NCBI GenBank assembly: GCA_002427745.1
Contig: DIYF01000070.1
Span: 43,000 to 106,999 of the forward strand
Reading direction: 5' to 3'
DNA length: 64,000 bases
From: Roseivirga sp. UBA6061
GTDB lineage: Bacteria; Bacteroidota; Bacteroidia; Cytophagales; Cyclobacteriaceae
Positions within the stretch are counted from its first letter, which is position 1; the number at the start of each line of letters is the position of its first letter. A program made the position numbers and the translations under genes. The notes beneath the pieces are model-generated. The model was not told where the DNA came from, ran no database searches, and worked only from the letters and a program-made list of their open reading frames with translations. Shown here piece after piece: positions 8,523-17,500 of the stretch.

Positions 8523-9089
8523 ATGAAAAGAAGTGTACTAATATTTGGAATAGCAATGATCGCCTTGTTGAGTGCGGGAGATTTGGCAGCCCAGAGGGGC
8601 AGATCTCAAGACCGGGACAGAGGCGACAGGGACAGAAGGGAAGAGCGTGGTCAGAGAGATAGAAATGGTCAGAACCGCGATGGATATCGCAATAATGACC
8701 GTAGAGGAGATCGTGGGACGTACAGAGGTAATGATCGGGGCTACCGTAACAGAAATGGAAGAAGCGAAAGGGTAGTGGCTCACAGACGCGTGAGATACGA
8801 TGGTTACCGTAACTACGGCTACCCGCGAAGAGGTCGCGGATACACCGTAGTGTATGACTACGATTACAGAAACGGGAGACGCTTTCGGATAAACAGAGCT
8901 CCAAGACCTACGGTGCGACACATCTGGGTGAATGGACACTGGAGGTATAGCAGAAGACTACAGCGTGATGTTTGGGTAGATGGCAGATGGGTAGTGAAAG
9001 CAAGACATCACCGCTGGGTGGATGGTCACTATGAAAGATTCGGAGGCAGAAGAACCTGGGTACCGGGTTGCTGGGTAAGAATCTATTGA
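8523..9089 (+). CDS. Secreted Arg/Asp/Gly-rich protein with WxxGxW repeats
   Basis: The 188-residue protein has a signal peptide (residues 1-23, ending AGDLAAQ). A low-complexity segment of about 60 residues follows, made of Arg, Asp, Asn and Gly (RDRGDRDRREERGQRDR and similar). The C-terminal 60 residues hold tandem YxWxxGxW-type repeats: IWVNGHW, VWVDGRW, RWVDGHY and TWVPGCW. Such repeats occur in exported bacterial proteins of unknown function. The Arg-rich part would be strongly cationic and could bind polysaccharide, DNA or the envelope; this is inference. It is a single gene, ending at a bidirectional terminator. Confidence 0.78.
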   Translation: MKRSVLIFGIAMIALLSAGDLAAQRGRSQDRDRGDRDRREERGQRDRNGQNRDGYRNNDRRGDRGTYRGNDRGYRNRNGRSERVVAHRRVRYDGYRNYGYPRRGRGYTVVYDYDYRNGRRFRINRAPRPTVRHIWVNGHWRYSRRLQRDVWVDGRWVVKARHHRWVDGHYERFGGRRTWVPGCWVRIY

Positions 9090-9121
9090 CAGGTGAACAA
9101 AAAATCAGATAAATCCCGATA

Positions 9122-9155
9122 AAAAGGTCGGTTCCAATGACGGAACCGACCTTTT
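9122..9155. terminator. Bidirectional intrinsic terminator
   Basis: A perfect 14-bp stem (AAAAGGTCGGTTCC, loop AATGAC, GGAACCGACCTTTT) carries A and T tracts on its two arms and so can terminate in both directions. It lies between two convergent genes, the WxxGxW protein (ends 9089) and ytxJ (ends 9186). Confidence 0.9.
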
Positions 9156-9185
9156 ACTTTTAGTTCTTTGATTCAGAATTCTGCT

Positions 9186-9554
9186 TCAGATGGCATTCTT
9201 AAGTGCCTGGAAGGAGATACCCATATGCGATTCGTCAAAAACAGCTTTCCCGTCTTTAATCACGATGATTTGGGGAGATTGATGATATACATTGAACATT
9301 TCGGCCACAATATTCGAAACATTGCGATAGGCTATTAAATCGAGGAAGTAGGGCTTGATCGCCTTTCCGTCTTCATCCCAAGACCTTTCCAGCCTGTCCA
9401 GCGCCATGCTGCTGATACCGCAGCGTGTACTGTGTTTATAAATCAGTACAGGCCTTTCTTTGCTCTCTTCCAGAATTGTTTCCAGTTGAGAAGTCTGGGT
9501 CAGCTGTTCCCATCCGATTTCTACTGTGTTGGTCTCCTTCTTTTTCCAGAACAT
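9186..9554 (-). CDS. ytxJ: YtxJ, bacillithiol-system monothiol bacilliredoxin-like protein
   Basis: The 122-residue thioredoxin-fold protein has the family's active site in HSTRCGISSMALDRL: a single Cys in a C-x-x-S setting, about residue 46, typical of monothiol bacilliredoxin-like proteins. It also has the cis-Pro region (YHQSPQIIVIKDGK, about residue 92). YtxJ proteins are linked to bacillithiol, the low-molecular-weight thiol made with BshC, whose gene is 9 kb away. The gene starts 19 bases after the fused E1 dehydrogenase gene and is probably co-transcribed with it. The partner protein is not known. Confidence 0.85.
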   Translation of the reverse strand: MFWKKKETNTVEIGWEQLTQTSQLETILEESKERPVLIYKHSTRCGISSMALDRLERSWDEDGKAIKPYFLDLIAYRNVSNIVAEMFNVYHQSPQIIVIKDGKAVFDESHMGISFQALKNAI

Positions 9555-9573
9555 TTTCTGACTCCCTTTTTGA

Positions 9574-11547
9574 TTAATACGCCAATAATCGGTTCAACTT
9601 GCTTAAAAACCTTTGTTGAGGAAGAAAGTTTTCTTCCAAAGGTCGGCTGAACGGCACTGGTGTATCAAGACTGGCTTCTCGCGATACCGGAGCATCCAGA
9701 TATTCGAAACAGTGCTCGCTGATCCAGGCGGCTATTTCGGCTCCGATACCTCCTGTGAGTGTGTCCTCATGAAGTACCAGTACTTTATTCGTTTTTCTTA
9801 CAGAGGCTTCAACGGCATCTTTATCCCAGGGCAACAGTGTACGAAGGTCTACGATATCCGCACTTACTCCCAGGGACTCCACTGCCTGTTTGGCCCAGTG
9901 TACCCCCATACCATATGTGATTATGGAGATATCGTCTCCTTCGCTGGCCAGTGATGCTTTACCGATTTCTATGGTGTAATAGTCATCCGGAACAGAGTCG
10001 GACAAAGAACGGTACAGGAATTTGTGTTCAAAGAACAGATGAGGGTTGGGGTCTTCAATGGCTGCATTCAGCAGGCCTTTGGCATCCCTTGGGTTAGAAG
10101 GGTACAGGAGCTTTAAGCCGGGAGTATGAAAAAACCAGGCTTCATTTGATTGGGAATGGAAAGGGCCTGCTCCTACACCGGCTCCGGTGGGCATCCGTAC
10201 CACTACATCGGCATTTTGCCCCCAGCGGTAATGGCTCTTGGCCAGGTTATTCACAATTTGATTAAATCCACAGGTGACGAAGTCAGCGAACTGCATTTCC
10301 ACTACGGCCTTATGCCCGTTGATGGAGAGTCCAAGGCCTGTTCCGATGATGGCCGATTCACAAAGGGGGGTATTGCGAACCCGGTCTCTGCCAAACTCTT
10401 CGATAAACCCTTGTGTGATTTTAAAGGCTCCACCATATTCTGCGATGTCCTGCCCCATGATCACCAGGTTATCGTACTTGTTCATGCTTTGTCTCAGACT
10501 GTCCGAGATAGCATCAACAAATCTGCGTTCTGAAACGGCTTCAGTTTCAGGAGCTACAGGGATTTGCTGATAAGGCGCATGAATATCGGTGGTTTCGGCC
10601 TCTGTCGCCTGAGGCATCGCTTCGGCAAAAGCTACTTCAAGCCCCGCCTCAATATCTTTTTTGATACCGGCTCTGATCTCTTCGATCTTCTGAGCACTCA
10701 GTGCCTTTTGCCTTTTCAGATAGCGCTCAAAGTTTTCTACCGGATCTTTTTTGGCCCACTCTACAAAAAGCTCCTGGGGTACATATTTGGTGCCGCTTGC
10801 TTCTTCATGGCCTCGCATACGGAAGGTCATGGCCTCCACTATCACCGGTTTAGGGTCTTTCCGTATATCTTCCGCCAGTTCTTTGATAGTACGGTGGACT
10901 TCCAGCAGGTTGTTTCCGTCTACTCTTACTGCCTTGATACCATAACCCGGCCCTTTGTCTGTAAAGTGTTTAAACCTGAACTGCTCACTGCTGGGGGTAG
11001 AGAGCCCATAACCGTTGTTTTCAATAACAAAGATCACAGGCAGGTCCCAAACAGCTGCTACGTTCAATGCTTCATGAAAGTCACCTTCAGAACTGGCACC
11101 GTCTCCGGTAAATACCAGGGTGGCTTTTTGGGTTGCTTTCAGCTTATGTGCCAGGGCAATACCATCAGCCAAAGCCAGCTGAGGCCCCAGGTGCGAAATC
11201 ATGCCCACAATGTGGTGTTCCCGGGTACCGAAGTGAAAAGAACGATCCCGGCCTTTGGTAAAACCACTGTTCTTTCCCTGAAACTGGGCGAAGAGCCTGT
11301 GGTAGGGGATTTGCCTGCCTGTAAACACTCCGAGGTTCCGGTGCATGGGAAGGATGAATTCATCTTGCTCAATCGCATTGACTGCTCCGACAGAAATCGC
11401 TTCCTGTCCGATTCCGGAGAACCATTTACTGATTTTTCCCTGTCTCAACAGGATCAGCATTTTCTCTTCAATCATTCGTGGGCGTAGTATCTGCTCGTAT
11501 AGGTGTACAAGCTCCTGATCGGAATAGCCCTCTCTTTTAAATCTCAT
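9574..11547 (-). CDS. 2-oxoacid dehydrogenase E1, alpha and beta subunits fused
   Basis: This is one 657-residue chain in which the alpha (about 1-310) and beta (about 330-657) parts of a thiamine-diphosphate dehydrogenase E1 are fused. The alpha half has the ThDP/Mg motif GDGASSEGDFHEALN ... NNGYG (about 148-180). The beta half has NTPLCESAIIGTGLGLSINGHKAVVEMQFADF (about 390-420) and the C-terminal transketolase domain with LHEDTLTGGIGAEIA. Such fusions are usual in Bacteroidota for the branched-chain or pyruvate-type complex. The sequence alone does not separate branched-chain 2-oxoacid from pyruvate or 2-oxoisovalerate as substrate. E2 and E3 genes are not in the window. Divergent from the M16 peptidase; ytxJ follows. 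Confidence 0.9.
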   Translation of the reverse strand: MRFKREGYSDQELVHLYEQILRPRMIEEKMLILLRQGKISKWFSGIGQEAISVGAVNAIEQDEFILPMHRNLGVFTGRQIPYHRLFAQFQGKNSGFTKGRDRSFHFGTREHHIVGMISHLGPQLALADGIALAHKLKATQKATLVFTGDGASSEGDFHEALNVAAVWDLPVIFVIENNGYGLSTPSSEQFRFKHFTDKGPGYGIKAVRVDGNNLLEVHRTIKELAEDIRKDPKPVIVEAMTFRMRGHEEASGTKYVPQELFVEWAKKDPVENFERYLKRQKALSAQKIEEIRAGIKKDIEAGLEVAFAEAMPQATEAETTDIHAPYQQIPVAPETEAVSERRFVDAISDSLRQSMNKYDNLVIMGQDIAEYGGAFKITQGFIEEFGRDRVRNTPLCESAIIGTGLGLSINGHKAVVEMQFADFVTCGFNQIVNNLAKSHYRWGQNADVVVRMPTGAGVGAGPFHSQSNEAWFFHTPGLKLLYPSNPRDAKGLLNAAIEDPNPHLFFEHKFLYRSLSDSVPDDYYTIEIGKASLASEGDDISIITYGMGVHWAKQAVESLGVSADIVDLRTLLPWDKDAVEASVRKTNKVLVLHEDTLTGGIGAEIAAWISEHCFEYLDAPVSREASLDTPVPFSRPLEENFLPQQRFLSKLNRLLAY

Positions 11548-11566
11548 ATCGCATAGGTGTGCCGGA

Positions 11567-11574
11567 CAAAGCTA
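11567..11574 (-). promoter_or_regulatory. -7 box for the E1/ytxJ unit
   Basis: The minus strand reads TAGCTTTG, a full TAnnTTTG match 20 bases before the E1 start codon. A TTTTTTG stretch lies about 17 bases further upstream, slightly closer than ideal. The box lies inside the upstream extension of the M16 reading frame, which argues that this extension is not coding. Confidence 0.6.
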
Positions 11575-11614
11575 AAGTAATGGGGGGATTGCAAAAAATT
11601 GCAGCCAATATTTT

Positions 11615-11622
11615 TATTTTTG
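11615..11622 (+). promoter_or_regulatory. -7 box for the M16 peptidase gene
   Basis: The plus strand reads TATTTTTG, an exact TAnnTTTG match. The start of transcription would be near 11629, so translation should begin at the ATG at 11640 and not at the upstream GTG-type codon at 11559. Together with the minus-strand box at 11567-11574 it makes a compact divergent promoter. Confidence 0.6.
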
Positions 11623-11639
11623 CCCTCCTACCTAAGGTT

Positions 11640-12875
11640 ATGATCAATTTTGAAAGCTTTGAATTAAGTAACGGTTTGCGGGTGATTGTGCATGAGGATC
11701 ACAATACTCCCATGGCAGTGCTCAATATCTTATATGATGTGGGCTCGCGAGACGAGCAGGAAGATAAAACTGGCTTTGCTCACTTATTTGAGCACCTGAT
11801 GTTTGGCGGGTCAAAGCATATTCCCAGCTATGATGAGCCGCTGCAAAGGGTGGGTGGAGATAATAATGCTTTTACCAGTCCCGATATTACCAATTACTAC
11901 ATTACCGTGCCCGCTGTCAACCTGGAAACGGCATTCTGGCTTGAGTCGGATCGTATGCTGAGCCTTTCGTTCGACCCGAATGTTCTGGAAGTTCAGCGCA
12001 GTGTAGTAATTGAGGAGTTTAAGCAGCGCTATCTCAATCAGCCCTATGGCGATGTGATGCTAAAGCTACGGCCGCTGGCATATGAAAAGCATCCGTACCG
12101 GTGGCCTACCATTGGTAAGGAGATCAGCCACATTGAGCAGGCAACGATGGACGATGTGAAGTCCTTCTTCGCCAGGCACTATCTTCCCAATAATGCCATT
12201 ATGGTCGTGGCTGGCGATGTGACGGTCAAAGAGGTAGAAACACTTGCCCAAAAGTGGTTTGGAGGTATACCGGCCGGGATCAGACCAGAGCGGGCACTAC
12301 CCGTTGAACCTGTTCAAAAAGCCAGGAGAGTTCTGCGGACAGAGGGGCAAGTACCTTCTAATGGATTGTATATGGCTTTTCATATGCCTGCCAGAATGGA
12401 TGAGGCCTACCATGCTGCAGACCTCTTAAGTGATATGCTGGGAAGAGGAAAATCTTCTCGTTTGTACAATGAACTGGTAGAGGGCAAAAGACTTTTTCAT
12501 GGTATCAATGCGTATGTCTCCGGTTCTGTCGATCCGGGTTTGCTGATGATAGAAGGAAAAACTTCTGATGGCGTAAGTCTGGACGTGGCGGAAGAGGCAG
12601 TATGGGAAGTGATTAATAAGTTTAAGTCAGCTTCTTTTTCTGAAGAGGAATTGCAGAAGGTAAAAAACAAGGCCGAGTCTACACTGGTTTTTTCTGAGGT
12701 AGAGCTTTTGAACAGGGCCATGAACCTTGCCTTTGCGGCTAACATGGGTAATGCTGATTTGGTAAATCACGAAGTAGATCAACTGCAGGCTGTGACCAAT
12801 CAGGCGGTGATGCAGCAGGCTGATGATATTCTCAGGGCATCCAATGCTTCCGTACTGCAATATGAGGCTGTTTAG
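11640..12875 (+). CDS. M16 family zinc metallopeptidase
   Basis: The preferred start gives 411 residues. The inverted zinc motif is HLFEH (in FAHLFEHLMFGG), with the distal Glu in the SVVIEEFKQR region, so the metal site looks complete. The frame then continues through the second M16 half (about 190-411, with VAGDVTVKEVETLAQKWFGGIPAG). No signal peptide is present with this start, so it is cytoplasmic or exported by other means. Family members cut peptides of varied origin, and many bacterial ones are paired with an inactive homologue, which is absent here. Promoter evidence places the start at 11640, not 27 codons earlier. Confidence 0.9.
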   Translation: MINFESFELSNGLRVIVHEDHNTPMAVLNILYDVGSRDEQEDKTGFAHLFEHLMFGGSKHIPSYDEPLQRVGGDNNAFTSPDITNYYITVPAVNLETAFWLESDRMLSLSFDPNVLEVQRSVVIEEFKQRYLNQPYGDVMLKLRPLAYEKHPYRWPTIGKEISHIEQATMDDVKSFFARHYLPNNAIMVVAGDVTVKEVETLAQKWFGGIPAGIRPERALPVEPVQKARRVLRTEGQVPSNGLYMAFHMPARMDEAYHAADLLSDMLGRGKSSRLYNELVEGKRLFHGINAYVSGSVDPGLLMIEGKTSDGVSLDVAEEAVWEVINKFKSASFSEEELQKVKNKAESTLVFSEVELLNRAMNLAFAANMGNADLVNHEVDQLQAVTNQAVMQQADDILRASNASVLQYEAV

Positions 12876-12901
12876 ATTTTAGAAGACAACAAAGAGGGAA
12901 A

Positions 12902-13378
12902 ATGAAGATCAGAGTAGGATTTGGATATGATGTGCACAAGCTGGAGGAAGGCAAAGACTTTTGGCTTGGGGGAATTAAGGTGCCTCATACACACGGAGCA
13001 GTTGGCCATTCGGATGCCGATGTGCTCATACATGTTATCTGTGATGCACTGTTGGGAGCCGCGAATATGAGAGATATCGGATATCACTTTTCCGATCAGG
13101 ACCCGCAGTTCAAAGGGATTGACAGTAAAATTCTGCTGAAAGATGTCGTAAAACTGATTACTGATAAAGGGTTCTCCATCGGAAACATTGATGCCACCAT
13201 TTGTCTGCAGCGCCCGAAGATTAACCCCCACGTACCAGCTATGAAGACCTGTCTGGCCGGGGTTATGGGTGTTGACGAAGAGGATGTATCCATCAAGGCT
13301 ACCACTACCGAGAAGCTTGGTTTTGTGGGCAAAGAAGAAGGGGTAGCTGCCTTTGCCACGGTCTTAATCCAAAAGTAA
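12902..13378 (+). CDS. ispF: 2-C-methyl-D-erythritol 2,4-cyclodiphosphate synthase
   Basis: The 158-residue protein is a textbook IspF. It starts MKIRVGFGYDVHKLEEG with zinc ligands Asp10, His12 and His44 (in GHSDADVLIH). The C-terminal signature IKATTTEKLGFVGKEEGVAA is intact. IspF performs the cyclising step of the MEP pathway to isoprenoid precursors in the cytoplasm. It leads a four-gene plus-strand run: ispF, mnmD (1-base gap after the stop), a lipoprotein (4-base overlap) and a T9SS propeller protein. Confidence 0.97.
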   Translation: MKIRVGFGYDVHKLEEGKDFWLGGIKVPHTHGAVGHSDADVLIHVICDALLGAANMRDIGYHFSDQDPQFKGIDSKILLKDVVKLITDKGFSIGNIDATICLQRPKINPHVPAMKTCLAGVMGVDEEDVSIKATTTEKLGFVGKEEGVAAFATVLIQK

Positions 13379-13379
13379 A

Positions 13380-14060
13380 TTGAAAAGAAAGGTAGAGCTT
13401 ATTACCACCAGTGACGGCTCACACTCGCTGTATTTGCCTGAGATGAATGAGACCTACCATTCTTCTCACGGTGCACTTACAGAATCACGGCATGTGTTTA
13501 TACAGGCTGGTCTGAAACATTATCAGGGCAAGTATAAGATAAACAATATCAGGGTTTTGGAAATAGGCTTCGGTACAGGTCTCAATGCCCTGCTGGCTCT
13601 GCGCTATGCCTTCGATGAGGATCTGAACACGCACTTTACCACGCTGGAACCATACCCCCTGGAGGAAGTGGTCTATAGTGGGCTTAATTATGCCTCCTTG
13701 TTTTCTGACAAGCTTGCAGAGCAACAGTTTTTGTCACTTCACAAAGCAGACTGGAATACTGAGGTAGTAATGAATGATCGTTTTACCCTGGAAAAGAAAG
13801 AAGAGCGACTGGAAGGTTTTTCGGATAACAGTAAGTTTGATCTGGTCTTTTTTGATGCATTTGCTCCAAGCAAGCAGGCTGAACTTTGGACTTACGGGAT
13901 ACTGGAGAAAACGGTAGGGCTTATGGCCCCTTCGGCTGTATTAGTTACCTATTGTGCCAGAGGGCAGTTTAAGCGCGATCTCGCTGCCCTGGGCTTGGAA
14001 GTAGAAACATTGCCGGGCCCTCCCGGTAAGAAAGAAATGGTCAGAGCAACCAGATTATGA
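13380..14060 (+). CDS. mnmD: tRNA (mnm5s2U34) methyltransferase MnmD
   Basis: The 226-residue protein carries the SAM-binding motif VLEIGFGTGLNALLAL (about residues 58-73) and the family block FDAFAPSKQAELWT (about 159-172), followed by TYCARGQFKRDL. These are marks of MnmC-type methyltransferases. It lacks the FAD oxidase half of MnmC, so it is the stand-alone MnmD type that methylates nm5U34 in tRNA. The start is TTG at 13380, one base after the ispF stop. The N-terminal text DGSHSLYLPEMNETYHSSHG matches family members from that point, so the TTG is preferred to the ATG at 13443. The stop overlaps the next ATG by four bases. Confidence 0.88.
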   Translation: MKRKVELITTSDGSHSLYLPEMNETYHSSHGALTESRHVFIQAGLKHYQGKYKINNIRVLEIGFGTGLNALLALRYAFDEDLNTHFTTLEPYPLEEVVYSGLNYASLFSDKLAEQQFLSLHKADWNTEVVMNDRFTLEKKEERLEGFSDNSKFDLVFFDAFAPSKQAELWTYGILEKTVGLMAPSAVLVTYCARGQFKRDLAALGLEVETLPGPPGKKEMVRATRL

Positions 14061-14491
14061 GCCACAGAAGTACCATCAGTCGTTGTGAATTCAAGGCATC
14101 CGGAAAACAGAGCTTGATACACGGACTTGCACTTGTCCTCATGCTGGTGTTTTCAGGTTGCCGGTCTGTACAACTCAGCTCAGACCCCGTCAGTCAGGAC
14201 ACTATTGACATGACCAATGCATCTTCTATGAACAGGGATGCTATCAGAGTGATCGTGAGGGTAGAGGTGGTGAATGAGGCGGATGATAAGCGGAATAGCT
14301 TTGACGTGGTACTGGAGAAACTTGTGAAGTATGGAGCTACCTTTTCTTCTATCGAACCAAAAGTGGGGCAGAAACTAAAGTTGTCTACTCCTTTGGACGT
14401 GACCTTTCGCAAAGGGGATGTTATATTACTGGATATATTGACCCCGCGTCTCGATGACGGGCAAAAGCCTTTAAGAGTAAGGATGGGGTAA
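14057..14491 (+). CDS. Lipoprotein of unknown function
   Basis: The 144-residue protein has a signal peptide with a lipobox (VFSGC, Cys about residue 35), so it should be lipid-anchored in the envelope. The mature part is short and beta-rich (IRVIVRVEVVNEADD ... FDVVLEKLVKYGATFSSIEPKVGQKLKL) and I recognise no family. The start ATG overlaps the mnmD stop (ATGA), and 12 bases separate its stop from the T9SS protein's ATG, so it is co-transcribed with both. Confidence 0.65.
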   Translation: MSHRSTISRCEFKASGKQSLIHGLALVLMLVFSGCRSVQLSSDPVSQDTIDMTNASSMNRDAIRVIVRVEVVNEADDKRNSFDVVLEKLVKYGATFSSIEPKVGQKLKLSTPLDVTFRKGDVILLDILTPRLDDGQKPLRVRMG

Positions 14492-14503
14492 GTGTTTACA
14501 GAT

Positions 14504-17500
14504 ATGGGTGACAACAGGAAATTCAGAGGATTCTTACTGCTTGCAGGGCTTGCTGTTGCGGTTATGCTTTTCTTTTTCAACCCGGTATTCCAGAATGGAG
14601 AAGATCAGCTAAACGAGCGAAGTGCCGCTATTGAGAATTTTGATATTGAGGATAATCCCGCAAGTGAGAGCCCGGAGGCAAGGTGGCTGTATGAGTTCAA
14701 CATGCTCAAAGACCCTGCAACAGGGGAAATACCACACGACATCCGCAGGAAAGAAATTGATTATGCACTGAAAGTTTTGGTCAAATCGAATACAGGCACT
14801 CCCGGGCTGGCTGGTATTCAGAGTGAGAGTGAAGAAGATACTGAAAACAGTAGTTTTGTGAGTTATGGCCCTTATAATCTGGGGGGCAGAACCCGGGCTT
14901 TGGCACTGGATGTCAATGATGAAAGCATCATACTGGCAGGTGGGGTCAGTGGTGGAATCTGGCGTAGTACTGATGGCGGTCAGTCCTGGGCCAAGACCTC
15001 AAGTCCCAGAGATTTTCCTCCGGTCAGTACCCTGGTGCAGGACCCGCGAACAGGGCATACCTTTGACTGGTATTTTGCGGGAGGAGAGATTATAGGCAAC
15101 TCGGCTGCGGCTCCCAGTGCTTTTTACTTTGGTGATGGTATCTACCGCTCTACAGATGGCGGCCAAAGCTGGAATGTTATTGCTGCCACGGAAAGGGGAG
15201 ATAATGTAGACCTGAGTACATTCAGCGTGGTCAATGAAATGGCCATCGATCCATCAAACACCTCTGCCACTGAGATATATGTGGCAAATCCCAGGGGGAT
15301 CATCCGCACTACGGATAATTTCGCAAATACCACCACCGTATTAGGGGCCAATAATAGCGGCCTTAATTATACAGATGTGGTCGTTTCCCCGACAGGTGTG
15401 GTGTATGCGGTTATCGCCAACTCAAGTGACAATGGAGCCAATGCAGAAGAGGGAGTTTTTGTGTCGACAGATGGTATTAGCTGGACCAATATCGATCCGC
15501 CTTCCGGTCTTCCTGCCTCTTATATCAGGGCAGAACTGGCACTGGACCCCAATGATGAAAATACACTCTATTTATTGGGGGGCAATCAGGCCGGCAGTGC
15601 TACAGATGATTTCCTGTTCAGGTATAACAGAAGCTCCAATACTTGGGTCGATCTTTCAGGCAATATGAGTTCATCTCTGGATATTGGTCAGGGACATCAC
15701 TTTCAACAGGGCTACAATTTGTATGTAAGGGTACATCCGGGCCAGTCCGGCACGGTGTTTACCGGGGGTACCAACCTGCTTCGATCAACCAATGCCTTTA
15801 ATAGCTCGGTCAACACGGATCAGATCGGAGGCTATCAGCCTGATGGTAATCCTAATGCTTTTGATAACTACATAGGACACCACCCTGACCAGCACACAGC
15901 GGTTTTCTTACGATCAAATCCCAACGTGATGATTACCGGGAGCGATGGAGGATTGCACAGAACCGACAATAACCTTCAGGATTTCTCAGGGCCCAATCCG
16001 GTGGAGTGGCAGTCACTGAACAACGGTTATCATACAACGCAGTTTTATGCTATTGATATGATGCGCGATGCACGCGGAGATTTCCGGATTCCCGGAGGAA
16101 TGCAGGACAACGGTAGCTGGATTAATTATACAAATGATCCGGCCGGTGTCTGGACCCGCGGCCTGGGTGGTGACGGGGCCTTTACCGCTATTACCCATAA
16201 CTCGCTGTATATGTCAGCGCAGGAAGGGCAGATACGAAGGTTCGAGCTGGATGAGAGTACCAATGAATTTATTCAGAGAGCCAACGTTCAACCGAGCAGT
16301 GATTTGTCAAGATTCATCTTCATCAACCCCTTCATTGTAGATCCTGTTCATAGAGAAAAGCTCTTTGTAGCAGCTGAGGGACGTGTTTACTTTACCAGAG
16401 ATATCACACAGAATCCCGGCCCCGGTGCCTGGCAGTCCATTACAGCGGCAGGCCTGGCTTCTGAGCACGTATCCGCTTTGGGAGCATCTATTCAGCCGGA
16501 GGGTGTCCTGTATTTCGGTACGCGAAACGGATCATTGTATAAGGTGAACAATACGCGAAAGGAGGATACGGCAGTCGCCATTAGAGGTGAGAATATGCCG
16601 GAAGATGCCACGGTAAGCTCTGTGGCGGTAGATCCTGCCAATGCAGACAGAGTGTTCGTGACTTTCTCTAACTACAAAGTGGTAAGTGTCTGGATGTCTG
16701 AAAATGGTGGTGAGAGCTGGACTTCGATTTCCGGAAACCTGGAGGAAAATACAGACGGAAGCGGTGGAGGACCTTCTGTTCGCTGGATAGAATTGTTGCC
16801 GGATGGAAGTGGGGGGAATCTGTACTTCACAGCCACTTCGGTGGGCCTGTTTATGACCGATAACCTTAACGGGGACAATACGGTATGGACCGCGCAAAGT
16901 GACGACCTCATAGGGCGTAGTCTTACCAATATGATCAAAGTAAGACCGATTGACGGACAAGTGGCCGTGTCAACCCATGGTAACGGGGTTTTTGTCGGTA
17001 CCTATGATGTGGCAAACAGCCCTACTATTACCTATTCCGTGGTTGTGCCTGATGAAGAGGTTATACTGAGAGGGCCTACTTCTATAGTGGCTGGAGCAGG
17101 CTTTGTTTATCAGTGGAGAAAAGATGGTACGGATATTCCCGGGGCTACCGGAGCAGAATATACAGTGACCGAACCCGGGACTTATACATTGAGGATTATT
17201 GATGAGCGGGACGATTCTGTCGCTGAGTCAAATGAGTTGGTGTTTTTACTGGATGGTATTGCTCCGGTACTTAATTCTGTGGCCAGACTAAATCCTGTCT
17301 CAGAGGCAACGGAAGCCACTGAGGTGACTTTCCAACTGACCTTCAGCGAACCTGTAAGTAATGTGGATGCAGGTGATTTTCAGGTTATTGGTGATGTTTC
17401 GGGCATCATTTCTGATGTTACCAGCGTGGTGGGAAATGAGGTCTATAACCTGACCGTAAGTAATCTTGGGGGAACGGGTACCCTGGGGCTGGGTATCGTA

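Noticed and set aside
10564..11487. 307-codon plus-strand open frame opposite the E1 gene
   Set aside because: The opposite strand encodes a full, motif-complete E1 protein; the frame is a shadow.
9574..11547. A sequencing join of two separate E1 alpha and beta genes
   Set aside because: The linker is in frame, without stops, and fused E1 chains of this size are normal in Bacteroidota.
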